Origin: Photobacterium obscurum
GTDB lineage: Bacteria; Pseudomonadota; Gammaproteobacteria; Enterobacterales; Vibrionaceae
DNA length: 64,000 nucleotides
Assembly (NCBI RefSeq): GCF_026191635.1
Contig: NZ_JAKRRW010000018.1
Span: forward strand, 52,723-116,722
Direction of reading: 5' to 3'
Shown here piece by piece: positions 54,574 to 63,328 of this stretch. Position 1 is the first letter of the stretch, and every line of letters begins with the position of its first letter. A program made the position numbers and the translations under genes. A model generated the notes under the pieces. It did not search any database and had not been told where the DNA came from. It was given only the letters and a program-made list of their open reading frames with translations.

Positions 54574-55374
54574 TCACGAGAAAGAAATCATCGAAACTTC
54601 ATGACTATCGCTATTCACAATAATTTCACGATATTGGAATTTATTTCGATTATTAGCTTTTGTCGATTTTCCTGAAGCTAACATCCAGTCAATATTATGA
54701 CGATCATTATAGACTTCTGATTCATGAGCGTGCCCAAAACAAAGAAAATTAATTTTATCAGCCAATAGACGCATAACTTTTTTTGCATCATCCATTTCCA
54801 TGACCATTCGGCGATCAAATGGATGATGATGAAAATACACAACTACATTTTTACCTTTATTTCGATACTCATGTAAAATATCTTTCAATCTTTTTCTCTG
54901 AGAAGAACCAACTTCACCACTAGCAAAATGCAAAAATTCATCTTCAGCACCGACAACTGAATCAACCCCAATAAAAACCGTATCATCTATTAAAGTAGTC
55001 ATTGGAAACATATCTTCCATAGACACACCGCTTTGAATCGCTTGAGTATTATTAATCAAATTGCCTAAGATATATTGTTGAAACAACATTTGTGACTTTT
55101 CTGTATAAAAATTTCCTACAGGTCCATAATCATGATTGCCCGGTACTGGTAACACAATAAATCCACTATCAACAAGTGGCTTTAAAATACTAACAGCATT
55201 TTTATACTGCTTTTCACAGCCATCATCGACTATATCTCCAGTAATCAATACTACTGGCTTTTCTCTCGTATACCTCTTAAGTACATAATTAACAAGAACA
55301 TTACAATTTTTATTGTCCTCATGGTTATTGTCGCTATGGATGTGAAGGTCACTTATATGAATAAATTTAGTCAT
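54574..55374 (-). CDS. calcineurin-type metallophosphoesterase
   Basis: 266 residues. All five metallophosphoesterase blocks are seen: HISDLHIHSD (5-14), LITGDIVDDG, PGNHDYG, YFHHHPFD and CFGHAHES. This matches class III cyclic-nucleotide phosphodiesterases such as CpdA, but also other two-metal esterases. ATG at 55374 is used because AAAGGAGA lies eight bases before it; the frame extends ten codons further without a ribosome site. No signal peptide, so cytosolic. Codons are AT-rich compared with the core genes, and the gene marks the start of the accessory stretch. Confidence 0.88.
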   Translation of the reverse strand: MTKFIHISDLHIHSDNNHEDNKNCNVLVNYVLKRYTREKPVVLITGDIVDDGCEKQYKNAVSILKPLVDSGFIVLPVPGNHDYGPVGNFYTEKSQMLFQQYILGNLINNTQAIQSGVSMEDMFPMTTLIDDTVFIGVDSVVGAEDEFLHFASGEVGSSQRKRLKDILHEYRNKGKNVVVYFHHHPFDRRMVMEMDDAKKVMRLLADKINFLCFGHAHESEVYNDRHNIDWMLASGKSTKANNRNKFQYREIIVNSDSHEVSMISFS

Positions 55375-55855
55375 TACCCATTTCTCCTTTAAACTCACTA
55401 CCAAAACAATTACGACAACTCTTCTATTAAGCGATTAACACATTGCTCGAAAATGCGCCCCAAATAGCTATTTTAACCGCGCAAGAAAGAGTATCTTAGT
55501 CACGTCTCTTATGTCATAGCACAAGTGCAACCACATGCACTAAATCATTCTGGCTAAACCCTTATAATCTGAAATATAATGACTTAGAACAAAAAACATA
55601 CTCATTTAGTTACACCATAGTCGCCATACAGACGCAGTTCTTGCAATGCTTACTCTCCAGTAAAATGGTCACGCACCTCGCCGGCAAATGGGACATGAAT
55701 GATGTTTGTTTTGGGCGTTAAAAAAAGAAAAGCGGTCATGCTGTGACCGCTTTTAGTAACTCTGGAATCAGACCAACCAAATTCTACACGATACTTCACT
55801 GAGAAACGTATCACCTTTATTGCTTTATATGCATTGTCCTTTCAAATTCATGCGA
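55375..55855. other. 481-bp intergenic region between the phosphoesterase and DUF4823 genes
   Basis: Contains the DUF4823 terminator at 55718-55754 and the phosphoesterase upstream region. No frame of note. Confidence 0.5.
55718..55754 (-). terminator. terminator of the DUF4823 gene
   Basis: AAAAGCGGTCA/TGACCGCTTTT perfect stem with a 5-base loop and TTTTTTT on the minus strand, about 100 bases past the stop. Confidence 0.88.
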
Positions 55856-56377
55856 TTAGTCGAATAATTGCGTGGTAAATTTCTCAACTGGATTCGGAAG
55901 AAGATCCTGAGGGTGATCACCACCAAACGTTGCTAACCCACTCTTACCCTCAACAACAGCTGATGTGATTTCAGTTTGAGAATCGACATCTATAACAGCA
56001 ATTTTAACCGTAACCTTATCAGGTTTAGCCGACCACTCTGTTGCTCGGTCTTCCCAATGCATTATTGTTGGGTAAAACAAATAATCATATCCACTTTGTT
56101 TTGCTGAATTTAAAGCTTCAACAAATAACTCTGGCTTCCCTGCAACTTCAACATTATGTAACCGTTTTATCAAACTGCCTTGAATAGTTTGACTCAACAT
56201 CCTTCCAGAACCAGCATAGTAATGCTCACCATAAGAGCCATCCTTTGATAACGCAATATATGCTGATTGGGTTGCGTTTATTTTGGTTGTTACGTTTAAT
56301 TCAGTAACATTCAAACTATGTGAATCCGCACACCCCCAAAGAGATGCCAAACATAAAGCTATGATTATTCTTTTCAT
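55856..56377 (-). CDS. DUF4823-like lipoprotein
   Basis: 173 residues with a lipoprotein signal; the lipobox LWGC ends at Cys16 (ASLWGCADS). The mature part has a pattern of strands and helices (AYIALSKDGSYGEHYY, LFVEALNSAKQSGYDYLFYP, VTVKIAVIDVDSQTEI), the layout seen in DUF4823 and related periplasmic lipoproteins with a TolB-N-like fold. Function unknown. Asp-18 does follow Cys only at position +2 after Ala, so outer-membrane sorting is likely. Possibly the last gene of a short minus-strand group with the two genes upstream. Confidence 0.8.
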   Translation of the reverse strand: MKRIIIALCLASLWGCADSHSLNVTELNVTTKINATQSAYIALSKDGSYGEHYYAGSGRMLSQTIQGSLIKRLHNVEVAGKPELFVEALNSAKQSGYDYLFYPTIMHWEDRATEWSAKPDKVTVKIAVIDVDSQTEITSAVVEGKSGLATFGGDHPQDLLPNPVEKFTTQLFD

Positions 56378-56423
56378 ATTTCCTCATTATTATCGAATTA
56401 ATGGGTCACCCACGCAGCAAGAA

Positions 56424-56756
56424 TTATGCTGATGCAAAATCATCCTGCATTCTCAGCCAAAAGGTTTCTTGGCAGGTATTATGAAATGTTTTTCGACGTG
56501 GCTTGATATCCTGTTGAGCAGAATCCACCACCTCATAACTTATCCAACACTCTTCGCATAAGAGCTCGGAAGGCGCATTATCACGCTCAATCTTGTACCG
56601 AATCACAACCCCATTTTCATAGTAATAGGTTGTTTCCTTTTCGCTTACTTCAATATCACCATCAGGGTAACGGTTTGTTTTAGTCTGCTGTTCGATAATC
56701 GGAACATCAGTTTCTTGTTTGTGGATTGCTTTAATGTAAGTAAATAGTGTATTCAT
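56424..56756 (-). CDS. small protein of unknown function
   Basis: 110 residues, no signal or membrane segment. It contains YYYENGVVIRYKIER, followed by LLCEECWISYEVV with a Cys-x2-Cys pair and a later single Cys (FHNTCQETFWLRMQ), so a partial metal-binding site is possible. Family not recognised. It lies 42 bases downstream of the zinc-ribbon gene and 46 bases upstream of the DUF4823 gene, all on the same strand, so the three may be cotranscribed. Confidence 0.65.
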   Translation of the reverse strand: MNTLFTYIKAIHKQETDVPIIEQQTKTNRYPDGDIEVSEKETTYYYENGVVIRYKIERDNAPSELLCEECWISYEVVDSAQQDIKPRRKTFHNTCQETFWLRMQDDFASA

Positions 56757-56798
56757 GATTTTCTTAAAGGATTAAGGAACGGAACAATAACCAATGCC

Positions 56799-57041
56799 TT
56801 AAAAGGGAGAATTATCCTCGTAGCCTCCAAATTCATTGCCACACTTTGAACACTTGTAATCACTACCAGGCGCTGAACTACCTAACATTTCCGTAAAAAG
56901 GCCGATCACCTTGTTCATTGCTTTTAGATAGATATTCGATGAGCCAAAGTCGTTGGGATCAAAACGCTCTGATTCGATTTCATCATGTGGAGTAACCTTT
57001 TCACATTCTGAGCAATACAAGCGATATTGGTACTTCTGCAT
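56799..57041 (-). CDS. small zinc-ribbon protein
   Basis: 80 residues with two cysteine pairs, YCSEC at residues 9-13 and KCSKCG near 63-68, which together form a plausible zinc ribbon. The middle has a short hydrophobic helix (KAMNKVIGLFTEMLG). GGAAA lies eight bases before the ATG. The function is unknown. Likely cotranscribed with the two genes that follow. Confidence 0.65.
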   Translation of the reverse strand: MQKYQYRLYCSECEKVTPHDEIESERFDPNDFGSSNIYLKAMNKVIGLFTEMLGSSAPGSDYKCSKCGNEFGGYEDNSPF

Positions 57042-57164
57042 TATGATTTCCTTTTTGACTCGAGATAGTTAGACCAAGAAATGACGAAAATTGAAAAGGA
57101 TTGCTACTACCTTCGATGAAAATGTAGGCTCATTAAAACTATAAACAACATACTGGATTGGTAG

Positions 57165-57208
57165 CGACAAGTACCAACAAAAAGGTGTGCCCCAATGAAG
57201 TACACCTT
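57165..57208 (-). terminator. terminator of the RDD gene
   Basis: AAGGTGT/ACACCTT stem with a 13-base loop and TTTTTG on the minus strand, about 30 bases past the stop. Confidence 0.7.
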
Positions 57209-57239
57209 ATTGCCAGCCAAAACAGCTGGTTGCAACTAG

Positions 57240-57731
57240 TTAAGCTTTTACAACTTTAGTTCCTGCGAGCCTGTCATGCAGACAGCGACGTTGCTTACCA
57301 AAGATAAAAAGCACATTGAACAAGCTAACGAGTGCACCAACGAACGGAATATATGCTGAGAACACATAAGGACAATACCGCTTAAGTAATATATCCTTTC
57401 TACTTGCCTGCGCTCCATCAAGATAAACCACTCGTATCTTCAAAAGCTTTTTACCGATGGATTGACCTTTTGTTTCAAGTAATTTCCAATTGATCGCAGC
57501 ATAAAGTAAAACACCGATAAAAGCACCAAAGAGCAGCATTGATAAGGGTGCTTGCACAGTTGGATTTTGATGCACCCCATCAAATCCGCCCATAAAATAA
57601 ATCAGAGGCATTGTAAAAACCGAGATAATGAACCCATCTATCAAGGAAGCACCCAGTCTTGACCATTTAGTCGCTAATTCTAACGCCTCTAGATTATTTT
57701 CGTGTTGTGTTTCCGCTTGTTGATTTTCCAT
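57240..57731 (-). CDS. RDD-family membrane protein
   Basis: 163 residues with three or four transmembrane helices. The family's Arg-Asp-Asp signature is represented by WSRLGASLIDGFIISV (about 22-37), with Arg and Asp in place, and a second family segment TKGQSIGKKLLKIRVV near 95-110 is typical. ATG at 57731 is chosen since GGAG lies five bases before it; the frame continues upstream without a ribosome site. RDD proteins are small inner-membrane proteins, some reported as Na+/H+ antiporters; the role here is unknown. Confidence 0.88.
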   Translation of the reverse strand: MENQQAETQHENNLEALELATKWSRLGASLIDGFIISVFTMPLIYFMGGFDGVHQNPTVQAPLSMLLFGAFIGVLLYAAINWKLLETKGQSIGKKLLKIRVVYLDGAQASRKDILLKRYCPYVFSAYIPFVGALVSLFNVLFIFGKQRRCLHDRLAGTKVVKA

Positions 57732-58152
57732 TTTTACTCCATAGAGGCTAACATTTGTCCATGAACTCAAATCGCTAGTCTTGCTCATACTAGCAAAGAC
57801 ATGAATAAGATTAACGAATCAAACTTGCTTACCTTGATGCATTAGCCTTTTGTCATACATATCCTTGACGAATAGTTACATATGAAAGCATGTAAAATAC
57901 TGACTGTAAACAAGTTATCCGTCATTAATGTCTAGAAAAATCGAGGGCTCAGTAATATTCTGACAAATATCGCGGATTTTATTGATATAGCGGCCAGCCG
58001 CTATAATGGTGACTTGGTTAAAGTATCGCGTCCCCTGTTTCGCCGCAATGACTTGCAACGAAACAGGCATTAGCAATGGCAGTGTAAGCTCGGGGCTCTA
58101 TCATTATCAATATGTGTTAAACACACTTAGACCCGAGCTATTACTGCTAATT
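57732..58152. other. 421-bp intergenic region with several inverted repeats
   Basis: Three hairpins lie in a row: ATAGCGGC-CA-GCCGCTAT (57987-58004), CCTGTTTCG/CGAAACAGG (58034-58067), and a nested AGCTCGGG/CCCGAGCT (58087-58139) with TGTGTTAAACACA inside it. None has a T-run. The right one may end the holin-like transcript, and together they could form a structured RNA. No coding frame. Confidence 0.5.
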
Positions 58153-58914
58153 TTATTTAAACCAGTTTCTAATCTTCTCTACTAATGAAATACCATTTGT
58201 AAGACTTTTACTCACAACAGAGATTGGGGATACAGGCCCTGCTAAAGGAGCTTCTGCATCTTTATGCGCCCTGGCCTTTCCGACTTCTCTAAGGCCCATG
58301 TAACCAATGATAATTGAAACAACCCAGGGGATTGATTCCATATATAACTGTCCGGCAAATGTTGCAGGGACAGCCCCGTTTTGAGAAAACAACTCAGCAA
58401 GCTTTTCTATTACAGAGTCATCTAATTTTTCAGGAAACCTCATCACCCCGAATACATATTCAAATGAATTAAATGGCTTAATGCTTAAGAAAGGCAACCA
58501 AGTTACCAAGATGTTTTGAATTAGATCGATGATTACAAGGTAAAATGGGAAAAGTACATAATGCACCATTAGCCGAACAGTCCATGGCCGTGTAGTCATA
58601 CGCAACACTGCTATTTCATTTGCGGCATCAGTAGTAAGTTTTCCAGTGATATTGGCATCAACTAGACCAATTTCGACCGCCAACCTCTCATTTTGCTTAG
58701 CGTACATATCAACCTGCTTAGCCATAACCTCTGCCCAACGGTTTTGCTGATCCGTTGTAAGGCTTTCTACCTCAGTACGCAGTTCATCTGGCGTAGAAGC
58801 CTGAGAAACATTCCCTGTGATGTTCTCGACTGTTTCCTTTCCTTGATCAAATAGCTCACTGACCTTACTAATAGCAGTTATTATGGTGGGTATTGCAGCT
58901 ATCAACTGTAACAT
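58153..58914 (-). CDS. holin-like membrane protein (3TM type)
   Basis: 253 residues. An N-terminal amphipathic part (1-15, IPTIITAISKVSELF) and a coiled helical stretch (40-90) precede RPWTVRLMVHYVLFPFYLVI, a transmembrane hairpin (about 107-145), and a third helix near 192-210 (SIPWVVSIIIGYMGL). This resembles phage and gene-transfer-agent holins with three membrane segments, whose Arg-Pro motif before the first helix is common. Holins make holes in the inner membrane that let a peptidoglycan hydrolase out. An M15 peptidase gene lies 36 bases upstream, in keeping with that role. Assignment rests on layout, not on a search. Confidence 0.7.
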   Translation of the reverse strand: MLQLIAAIPTIITAISKVSELFDQGKETVENITGNVSQASTPDELRTEVESLTTDQQNRWAEVMAKQVDMYAKQNERLAVEIGLVDANITGKLTTDAANEIAVLRMTTRPWTVRLMVHYVLFPFYLVIIDLIQNILVTWLPFLSIKPFNSFEYVFGVMRFPEKLDDSVIEKLAELFSQNGAVPATFAGQLYMESIPWVVSIIIGYMGLREVGKARAHKDAEAPLAGPVSPISVVSKSLTNGISLVEKIRNWFK

Positions 58915-58950
58915 TGTTTTATCTCCAATCCTTGGGGTTTACAACGTACC

Positions 58951-59493
58951 CTATCTTGATAACAAACCGTTCTCTTGCAAAGCGGTGTAAACCTCATCTG
59001 CATTCATTGATTTCAGTGGATTCCCGCCAGGATTAAGTTGAGCGTGAGGATACTCTCTAAATCTCTGCCAGTCCCCCGCCCAATAGAGTCCAGTTTGTCG
59101 AACCGCTTCGCCGTATGCATCCCAATAACTTCTGGCTTTCATATAGTTCCAAGCTGGCTTACCACCAATGAGTGGAACAGCATCAAATGCTTGTCCATAG
59201 TTATGCCAAGATTCACCAGGGGCAGCATTGGTTACATGATCGCCATAACAAGGGCCAACGCTTTCAAGTATGTCAGCGAGAAATACCAATCCTCTGCTTC
59301 GAAATTTCTGGCTCTTAAGATCGATCTGTTGACGTGATCGAGACTGTCTAAATAAACGGGCCTGTTCTTCAAGTGGGCGGAGTGTGCAGTAAATTAAGAG
59401 CTCAAACTCTCCAGCTTCTTTACATGCTCTTTGGACCGTTTCCGCTTTATCTCTCATCGCTTCCGTTAAATCACCTAATTTTCTTGATGCCAT
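58951..59493 (-). CDS. M15-family peptidoglycan L-Ala-D-Glu endopeptidase (endolysin-like)
   Basis: 180 residues. The zinc site is intact: H97 and D104 in SWHNYGQAFD and H150 in EYPHAQ, with CTLRPLEEQARLF before them, the pattern of T5-type endolysins and CwlK. It cuts the stem peptide of peptidoglycan. It has no signal peptide, so it needs a holin to reach the wall, and a holin-like gene follows. ATG at 59493 (GGAG eight bases before it) is preferred to a TTG two codons earlier. Middle gene of a three-gene operon with 70- and 36-base gaps. Confidence 0.88.
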   Translation of the reverse strand: MASRKLGDLTEAMRDKAETVQRACKEAGEFELLIYCTLRPLEEQARLFRQSRSRQQIDLKSQKFRSRGLVFLADILESVGPCYGDHVTNAAPGESWHNYGQAFDAVPLIGGKPAWNYMKARSYWDAYGEAVRQTGLYWAGDWQRFREYPHAQLNPGGNPLKSMNADEVYTALQENGLLSR

Positions 59494-59563
59494 AATCAAT
59501 GCTCCATGCGTATTATTAGGTTATGAGCCTTTTATCTAAAAAGTCATCACTATAGATCTCCCT

Positions 59564-59962
59564 CTAGCTGCTATGCCCTATTGTTAATAAGGCAAATAAC
59601 AGCACTAAATCTACAGCAAGGTGAAGCGCGATCGTTAATTGGACTCGAAATTTGATGTCGCTTTTCATTAGAACCGTCGTGAACGTTTCTGAGAGAAAGT
59701 TAGCATCACTCGCTTTAAGCGCGATCTCTTCTTTTACTGACATCGCTAACTCCGTAGCTGTTTTTAACACACTTAAATTAGCAGTGAAAAAGGCCATTAA
59801 TCCAATAGCAATCAAAATAGAAGTGGGGCCATCTGGCTTTGCGGTTGCATCCGTAAACATCCATCCACAAACCGCAAAGATAGAAACTGACCAGTAAGTC
59901 CAGTATTGATTCACTCTACTTTCAATTTTTTCACGAAGATCGAATAGCTCAGATAAAGTCAT
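59564..59962 (-). CDS. small membrane protein of the holin-endopeptidase cassette
   Basis: 132 residues with helices near 23-36 (WSVSIFAVCGWMF), 47-67 (TSILIAIGLMAFFTANLSVL) and 110-128 (IALHLAVDLVLLFALLTI). The part between the last two is an amphipathic helix (TELAMSVKEEIALKASD). Not recognised. Its position before the endopeptidase gene suggests a role in the same process, such as a second holin or antiholin. AAGGAG lies eight bases before the ATG. Confidence 0.65.
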   Translation of the reverse strand: MTLSELFDLREKIESRVNQYWTYWSVSIFAVCGWMFTDATAKPDGPTSILIAIGLMAFFTANLSVLKTATELAMSVKEEIALKASDANFLSETFTTVLMKSDIKFRVQLTIALHLAVDLVLLFALLTIGHSS

Positions 59963-60549
59963 TTGAAACTCCTTATATTGAAAATAGCGCGTATTAACTC
60001 ATTCAACTAATACAGTCCACTCACCATTAATCTATCTATAGCAGTCAAAAACCATGCTGCACATAGACTAAAAATATACCAATCTCACCCTTGATTTAGA
60101 TCAAGATGATATATTTACTATTTGGAAGAAGATCTCAGTTTCGATTATCTATATAGAAAGAGCACCACCGATAAAAAGCCGAAATCACATAACACATACA
60201 CAGCCTGCTAACACTTATACCAATACGCGCTTTACACGCCGCCGTTCATACAAGGAAAGAAAGTGTCGTGAAATCCGGAGGATACCGGAGTGAGAAACCA
60301 CGTAAGCCATTGATTATACATCAACAAAACACCACTTCGCATGATGATTTAATTATACTACTTAAAGTAACGTCCGCTTGATGAGAAAAATATGAAGAAT
60401 ATTGGTGATTAAAAATATAGAAAAAAGCGGCCTCTAGCTAGGCCGCTTCATGAGCATTTAGATGTTATTAGTATTTTGTTATAAACTAAAAATACTCCAA
60501 ACAGTATTAGCATAACGAATGCATCTAACAAGCTGTAATAAAAATCAAC
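59963..60549. other. 587-bp intergenic region upstream of the cassette
   Basis: Promoter region of the membrane protein / endopeptidase / holin cassette on the left and the terminator of the lipoprotein gene at 60420-60448 on the right. The stretch between (60200-60320) has higher GC with no credible frame or repeat. Confidence 0.45.
60415..60448 (-). terminator. terminator of the lipoprotein gene
   Basis: AAGCGGCCT/AGGCCGCTT perfect stem with TTTTTTC on the minus strand, 100 bases past the stop. Confidence 0.88.
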
Positions 60550-61173
60550 TTATTGACTCAATGCATCTATAATTTCTGAATCAGTAAAAGTATTTTCAAA
60601 ACGTTGCTTATAAATCATTTGCATTTCATTGGAAATAGCACCACCGTCAGGTATATCATTTTCACCTTTAAAGTTTTTCACTATCTTCTTGTTACCTAAG
60701 TCATCGATAATAATGACATCCATGTCATACCATGAATTATCGGAAAATGCGTGAAAATCATACTTCCACTCATTTAATACAATTAAAATGGATTTAAGGC
60801 CATCTTTTGACAGATCATCAACAACACTATTTACTGACATTTTTGGTTCAGTTTCGACAACGTTTAATTTAATACCATGGTTATCAAAACCAGCAGACAA
60901 ACGGTTACTTAAATATACCGACATTGCTTCTTGAGTCGGTGTTGTATAAGTATAGGGAATCCCTAGGCTACTGCGAATAATCCCTTCAAATGCTGGTGTT
61001 TTATCGTCATTGACAACATACTCTCTTTTGTCCAACACCGCTAAAGACATTGCATTTTGATTTGAAACCATATTGATCTCTGGCGCAGTCTCTTCTGCTG
61101 TTAATATTTTCGCACACCCTGAAAGTAGTAACACAGAGATACCAACACTTATACAAATAATTCTTTTTAGCAT
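60550..61173 (-). CDS. lipoprotein of unknown function
   Basis: 207 residues from ATG 61173; the frame starts seven codons earlier, but the later start opens the signal MLKRIICISVGISVLLLSGC with the lipobox LLSGC. The mature part has a VLDKREYVV strand, a long central helix (AMSVYLSNRLSAGFDN), LNVVETEP, and SILIVLNEWKYDFHAF. This alternation resembles YajG-type periplasmic lipoproteins. No named family is claimed. AT-rich codon use. Confidence 0.75.
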   Translation of the reverse strand: MLKRIICISVGISVLLLSGCAKILTAEETAPEINMVSNQNAMSLAVLDKREYVVNDDKTPAFEGIIRSSLGIPYTYTTPTQEAMSVYLSNRLSAGFDNHGIKLNVVETEPKMSVNSVVDDLSKDGLKSILIVLNEWKYDFHAFSDNSWYDMDVIIIDDLGNKKIVKNFKGENDIPDGGAISNEMQMIYKQRFENTFTDSEIIDALSQ

Positions 61174-61891
61174 ATTACATTCCATCTTAATCACTTTTAC
61201 ATTTTATTTTCGATGTTTATAACATTTGATTCTGCTTAGCCAACCCAAATATTTTTCGACACTTAATAGACGAAAAATATAATCGAACCAAATTCAATTT
61301 CTTGCTATCCGCTTACCTTTCGCTTCCTATCTTCCTACACCAATGAAACAATACTCCACATATTACATATGCACACAATTGATTTAAGTGACAATAGTCA
61401 AACAATCACGTACAAACTGATACAAATCAGTACAAGCGACTAAAAAAGAAGCGCTCCTAGACAGTACGTAAAGCACTAAGACCCACCTGACAGGCTTGCG
61501 ATATTAGCAAAAGCATGAGAATCGAATTTAAACCAGATAGTTAGGATAAAGAATTACAGTTCGCAATTACACTAACTCTTGCACTTGATGATCAAGCGCT
61601 TGATTTGTTCAATGTGGCGTACCTTATCCTAGACGTTGCATTTCAAGTAAACTTGGAGTTATTGAGAACAATACAGTCCAAAACATGATCGTTTACAGCC
61701 AATGCATCAGCACAAGATTACCAACTTTTAGAAAACTAATGCTGATATTTAAACAGCCACCTCGATTTCTTGTGCAATCATTGTCATATATCAAAGTATG
61801 CCCATCTCTTTCTAGACATCACAAATTCTTATGGTAAAAAGTTCTTTACTTATAAGAAGTTCCTTAACAAAGTTATAGATGGAGTTATTAG
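61174..61891. other. 718-bp divergent intergenic region
   Basis: Upstream of both the lipoprotein gene and the TM2 gene. It contains three TACAA units at exact 10-base spacing (61411-61435), overlapping an ACTGAT/ATCAGT inverted repeat, and a perfect 14-base palindrome ATCAAGCGCTTGAT at 61591-61604. No reading frame is convincing. Confidence 0.5.
61411..61435. repeat. three phased TACAA repeats with an inverted repeat
   Basis: TACAA occurs at 61411, 61421 and 61431, one helical turn apart, and ACTGAT-ACAA-ATCAGT spans 61416-61431. Could be an operator of the lipoprotein gene (start 61173) or of a divergent promoter. Confidence 0.45.
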
Positions 61892-62332
61892 ATGAAAGGC
61901 ACTGTTCTCGAATTTGACGAATCAAATCGTACTGGAGTTATATCCGGTGATGATGGTAATAGATATGAATTAAACATGGCAGAATGGAAAGGCAGTGCTC
62001 TTCCTAAGTCTGGTGCTAAAGTTGATTTCTCTATCAATGACAACAAAGCGGAAGCTATTTACTCAGTCTCATCTGGTACGGGTAGTTCGAAAAAAATAGC
62101 TGCTGCGTTATTTGCATTTTTCCTTGGGGCATTTGGAGCACACAAGTTTTATCTTGGTTACACAAAACAAGGCTTTATTATGCTACTTGTTTTCTTATTT
62201 GGATTCATACTTCTGGGTTTCCCTTCGTTAATTATTGGTATCATTGCTTTTATTGAGTTTATTATATACTTGACCAAATCTGATGAAGAATTCGAACAAA
62301 TCTATATCGCAGGTAAGAAAGCCTGGTTTTAG
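61892..62332 (+). CDS. TM2-domain membrane protein with an OB-like N-terminus
   Basis: 146 residues. Residues 1-55 form a cold-shock-like strand pattern (MKGTVLEFDESNRTGVISGDDGNRYEL). A linker leads to a TM2 domain (about 67-130) with two helices joined by GAFGAHKFYLGYTKQGF, the family's conserved turn. The fusion of a soluble OB-like domain to TM2 recurs in gammaproteobacteria. GGAG lies seven bases before the ATG. Inner-membrane; function unknown. Confidence 0.88.
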   Translation: MKGTVLEFDESNRTGVISGDDGNRYELNMAEWKGSALPKSGAKVDFSINDNKAEAIYSVSSGTGSSKKIAAALFAFFLGAFGAHKFYLGYTKQGFIMLLVFLFGFILLGFPSLIIGIIAFIEFIIYLTKSDEEFEQIYIAGKKAWF

Positions 62333-62856
62333 TATTAAATATCTAGATATTGTCGTAAACATTTAGCAAGCAGCTCAAGCTGATTCAAATCTCGTGTTAA
62401 TCGTGATTTGAATCAGCTTTTATGTGTGCTTTAGTCATAATACTTAATATGGTAAATCACCGTCGTTTATAAATTTGCAGTAACCGAGGTATTCATAGTC
62501 AGAAGCATATTTATCAACTGGACTTTGCCTGATTTAAAATACTTATTGAGTGGCTCAAGCCATAAGGAACACTTTCCGGTCTCTTCCTTAAAAGCCTCAG
62601 CGGCTGGTTCTAGTGCCATTTATCAAGAATTGCAGATATGATGATTACTTTTGCATTCTAAGATCTTCTGTGAAGGTCTTACAATCTGAGTATCCTAACC
62701 AATTGTTTTTATTATATATGATAAAATATACTATCAATTTAGTTATACAAGGTAATCGAGGTGATGCTCATAACACGAGCACTTTTCAGTTTGCGTAACC
62801 CACACCTTAATGCGGAATTAACTGTCACATGTTTCTAAAGTTCGTAGGCAAAAAAA
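62333..62856. other. 524-bp intergenic region between TM2 and Dabb genes
   Basis: Contains the TM2 terminator at 62377-62421. The rest holds no credible gene; a 61-codon plus frame at 62613 has no ribosome site and unusual composition. Confidence 0.5.
62377..62421 (+). terminator. terminator of the TM2 gene
   Basis: Perfect 15-base stem AAGCTGATTCAAATC/GATTTGAATCAGCTT with a 13-base loop, then TTA. Confidence 0.75.
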
Positions 62857-63153
62857 ATGATCAGACACATCCTTTTAATTAAGTTCAAATCGACTGCGAA
62901 TACAAACGACATCAATATGCTTAAAGCTAGTTTTGAGTCTATGCCCTCAAAAGTAAAAGGCGTGCATTCGGTTGAATGGGGAATGAATGATAGCCCAGAG
63001 GGAAAGAATAAAGGTTACACTCACGCCGTAGTGATGAACTTTATCGATGAAGCAGGCAGAGACAATTACTTACCACACCCTGAACATGATGAGTTAAAGA
63101 AACTGTTTAGACCGATACTTGAGGATCTAGTTGTATTTGATTATACGGTGTAA
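62857..63153 (+). CDS. Dabb (stress-responsive A/B barrel) domain protein
   Basis: 98 residues forming one dimeric alpha/beta barrel domain. The start MIRHILLIKFK, the turn VHSVEWGMNDSPEGKNKGYTHAVVMNF and the end YLPHPEHDELKKLF...DYTV are the family's signature segments. Some relatives are enzymes of small-molecule metabolism, others stress-induced proteins in plants; the bacterial role is generally unknown. The ribosome site is poor, so expression is uncertain. Cytosolic. Confidence 0.88.
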   Translation: MIRHILLIKFKSTANTNDINMLKASFESMPSKVKGVHSVEWGMNDSPEGKNKGYTHAVVMNFIDEAGRDNYLPHPEHDELKKLFRPILEDLVVFDYTV

Positions 63154-63328
63154 ATTGATCGCTAAGCAGCAGCAAGGCATTCAATGTGATAATTTACACT
63201 CAGCAGTTTTGGTTTAAAGCCCGACGTTATATCTAAAAAGGTAACTCCCGTCGCCTTTCCCTAACTAAGCCACCTCTAGTGTCTTAACTTCCGCCCTCCC
63301 CCAAGTCACAAGTTGCGGAATACTAAAA
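63154..63328. other. short interval before the right-edge gene remnant
   Basis: Non-coding. A border of an integrated element may lie here, since the sequence turns to a compact mobile-type layout after it. No direct repeat was found within the window. Confidence 0.35.

Noticed and set aside
58087..58125. GATAATGATAG-like Fur half-site in the holin 3' region
   Set aside because: Only one half matches and it lies downstream of a gene, inside a hairpin.
54500..62500. Integron cassette array with attC sites
   Set aside because: Small mostly collinear genes suggested it, but no repeated attC-type sequence with core sites was found between them.
62613..62798. 61-codon plus-strand frame between TM2 and Dabb genes
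   Set aside because: No ribosome site and no recognisable features.
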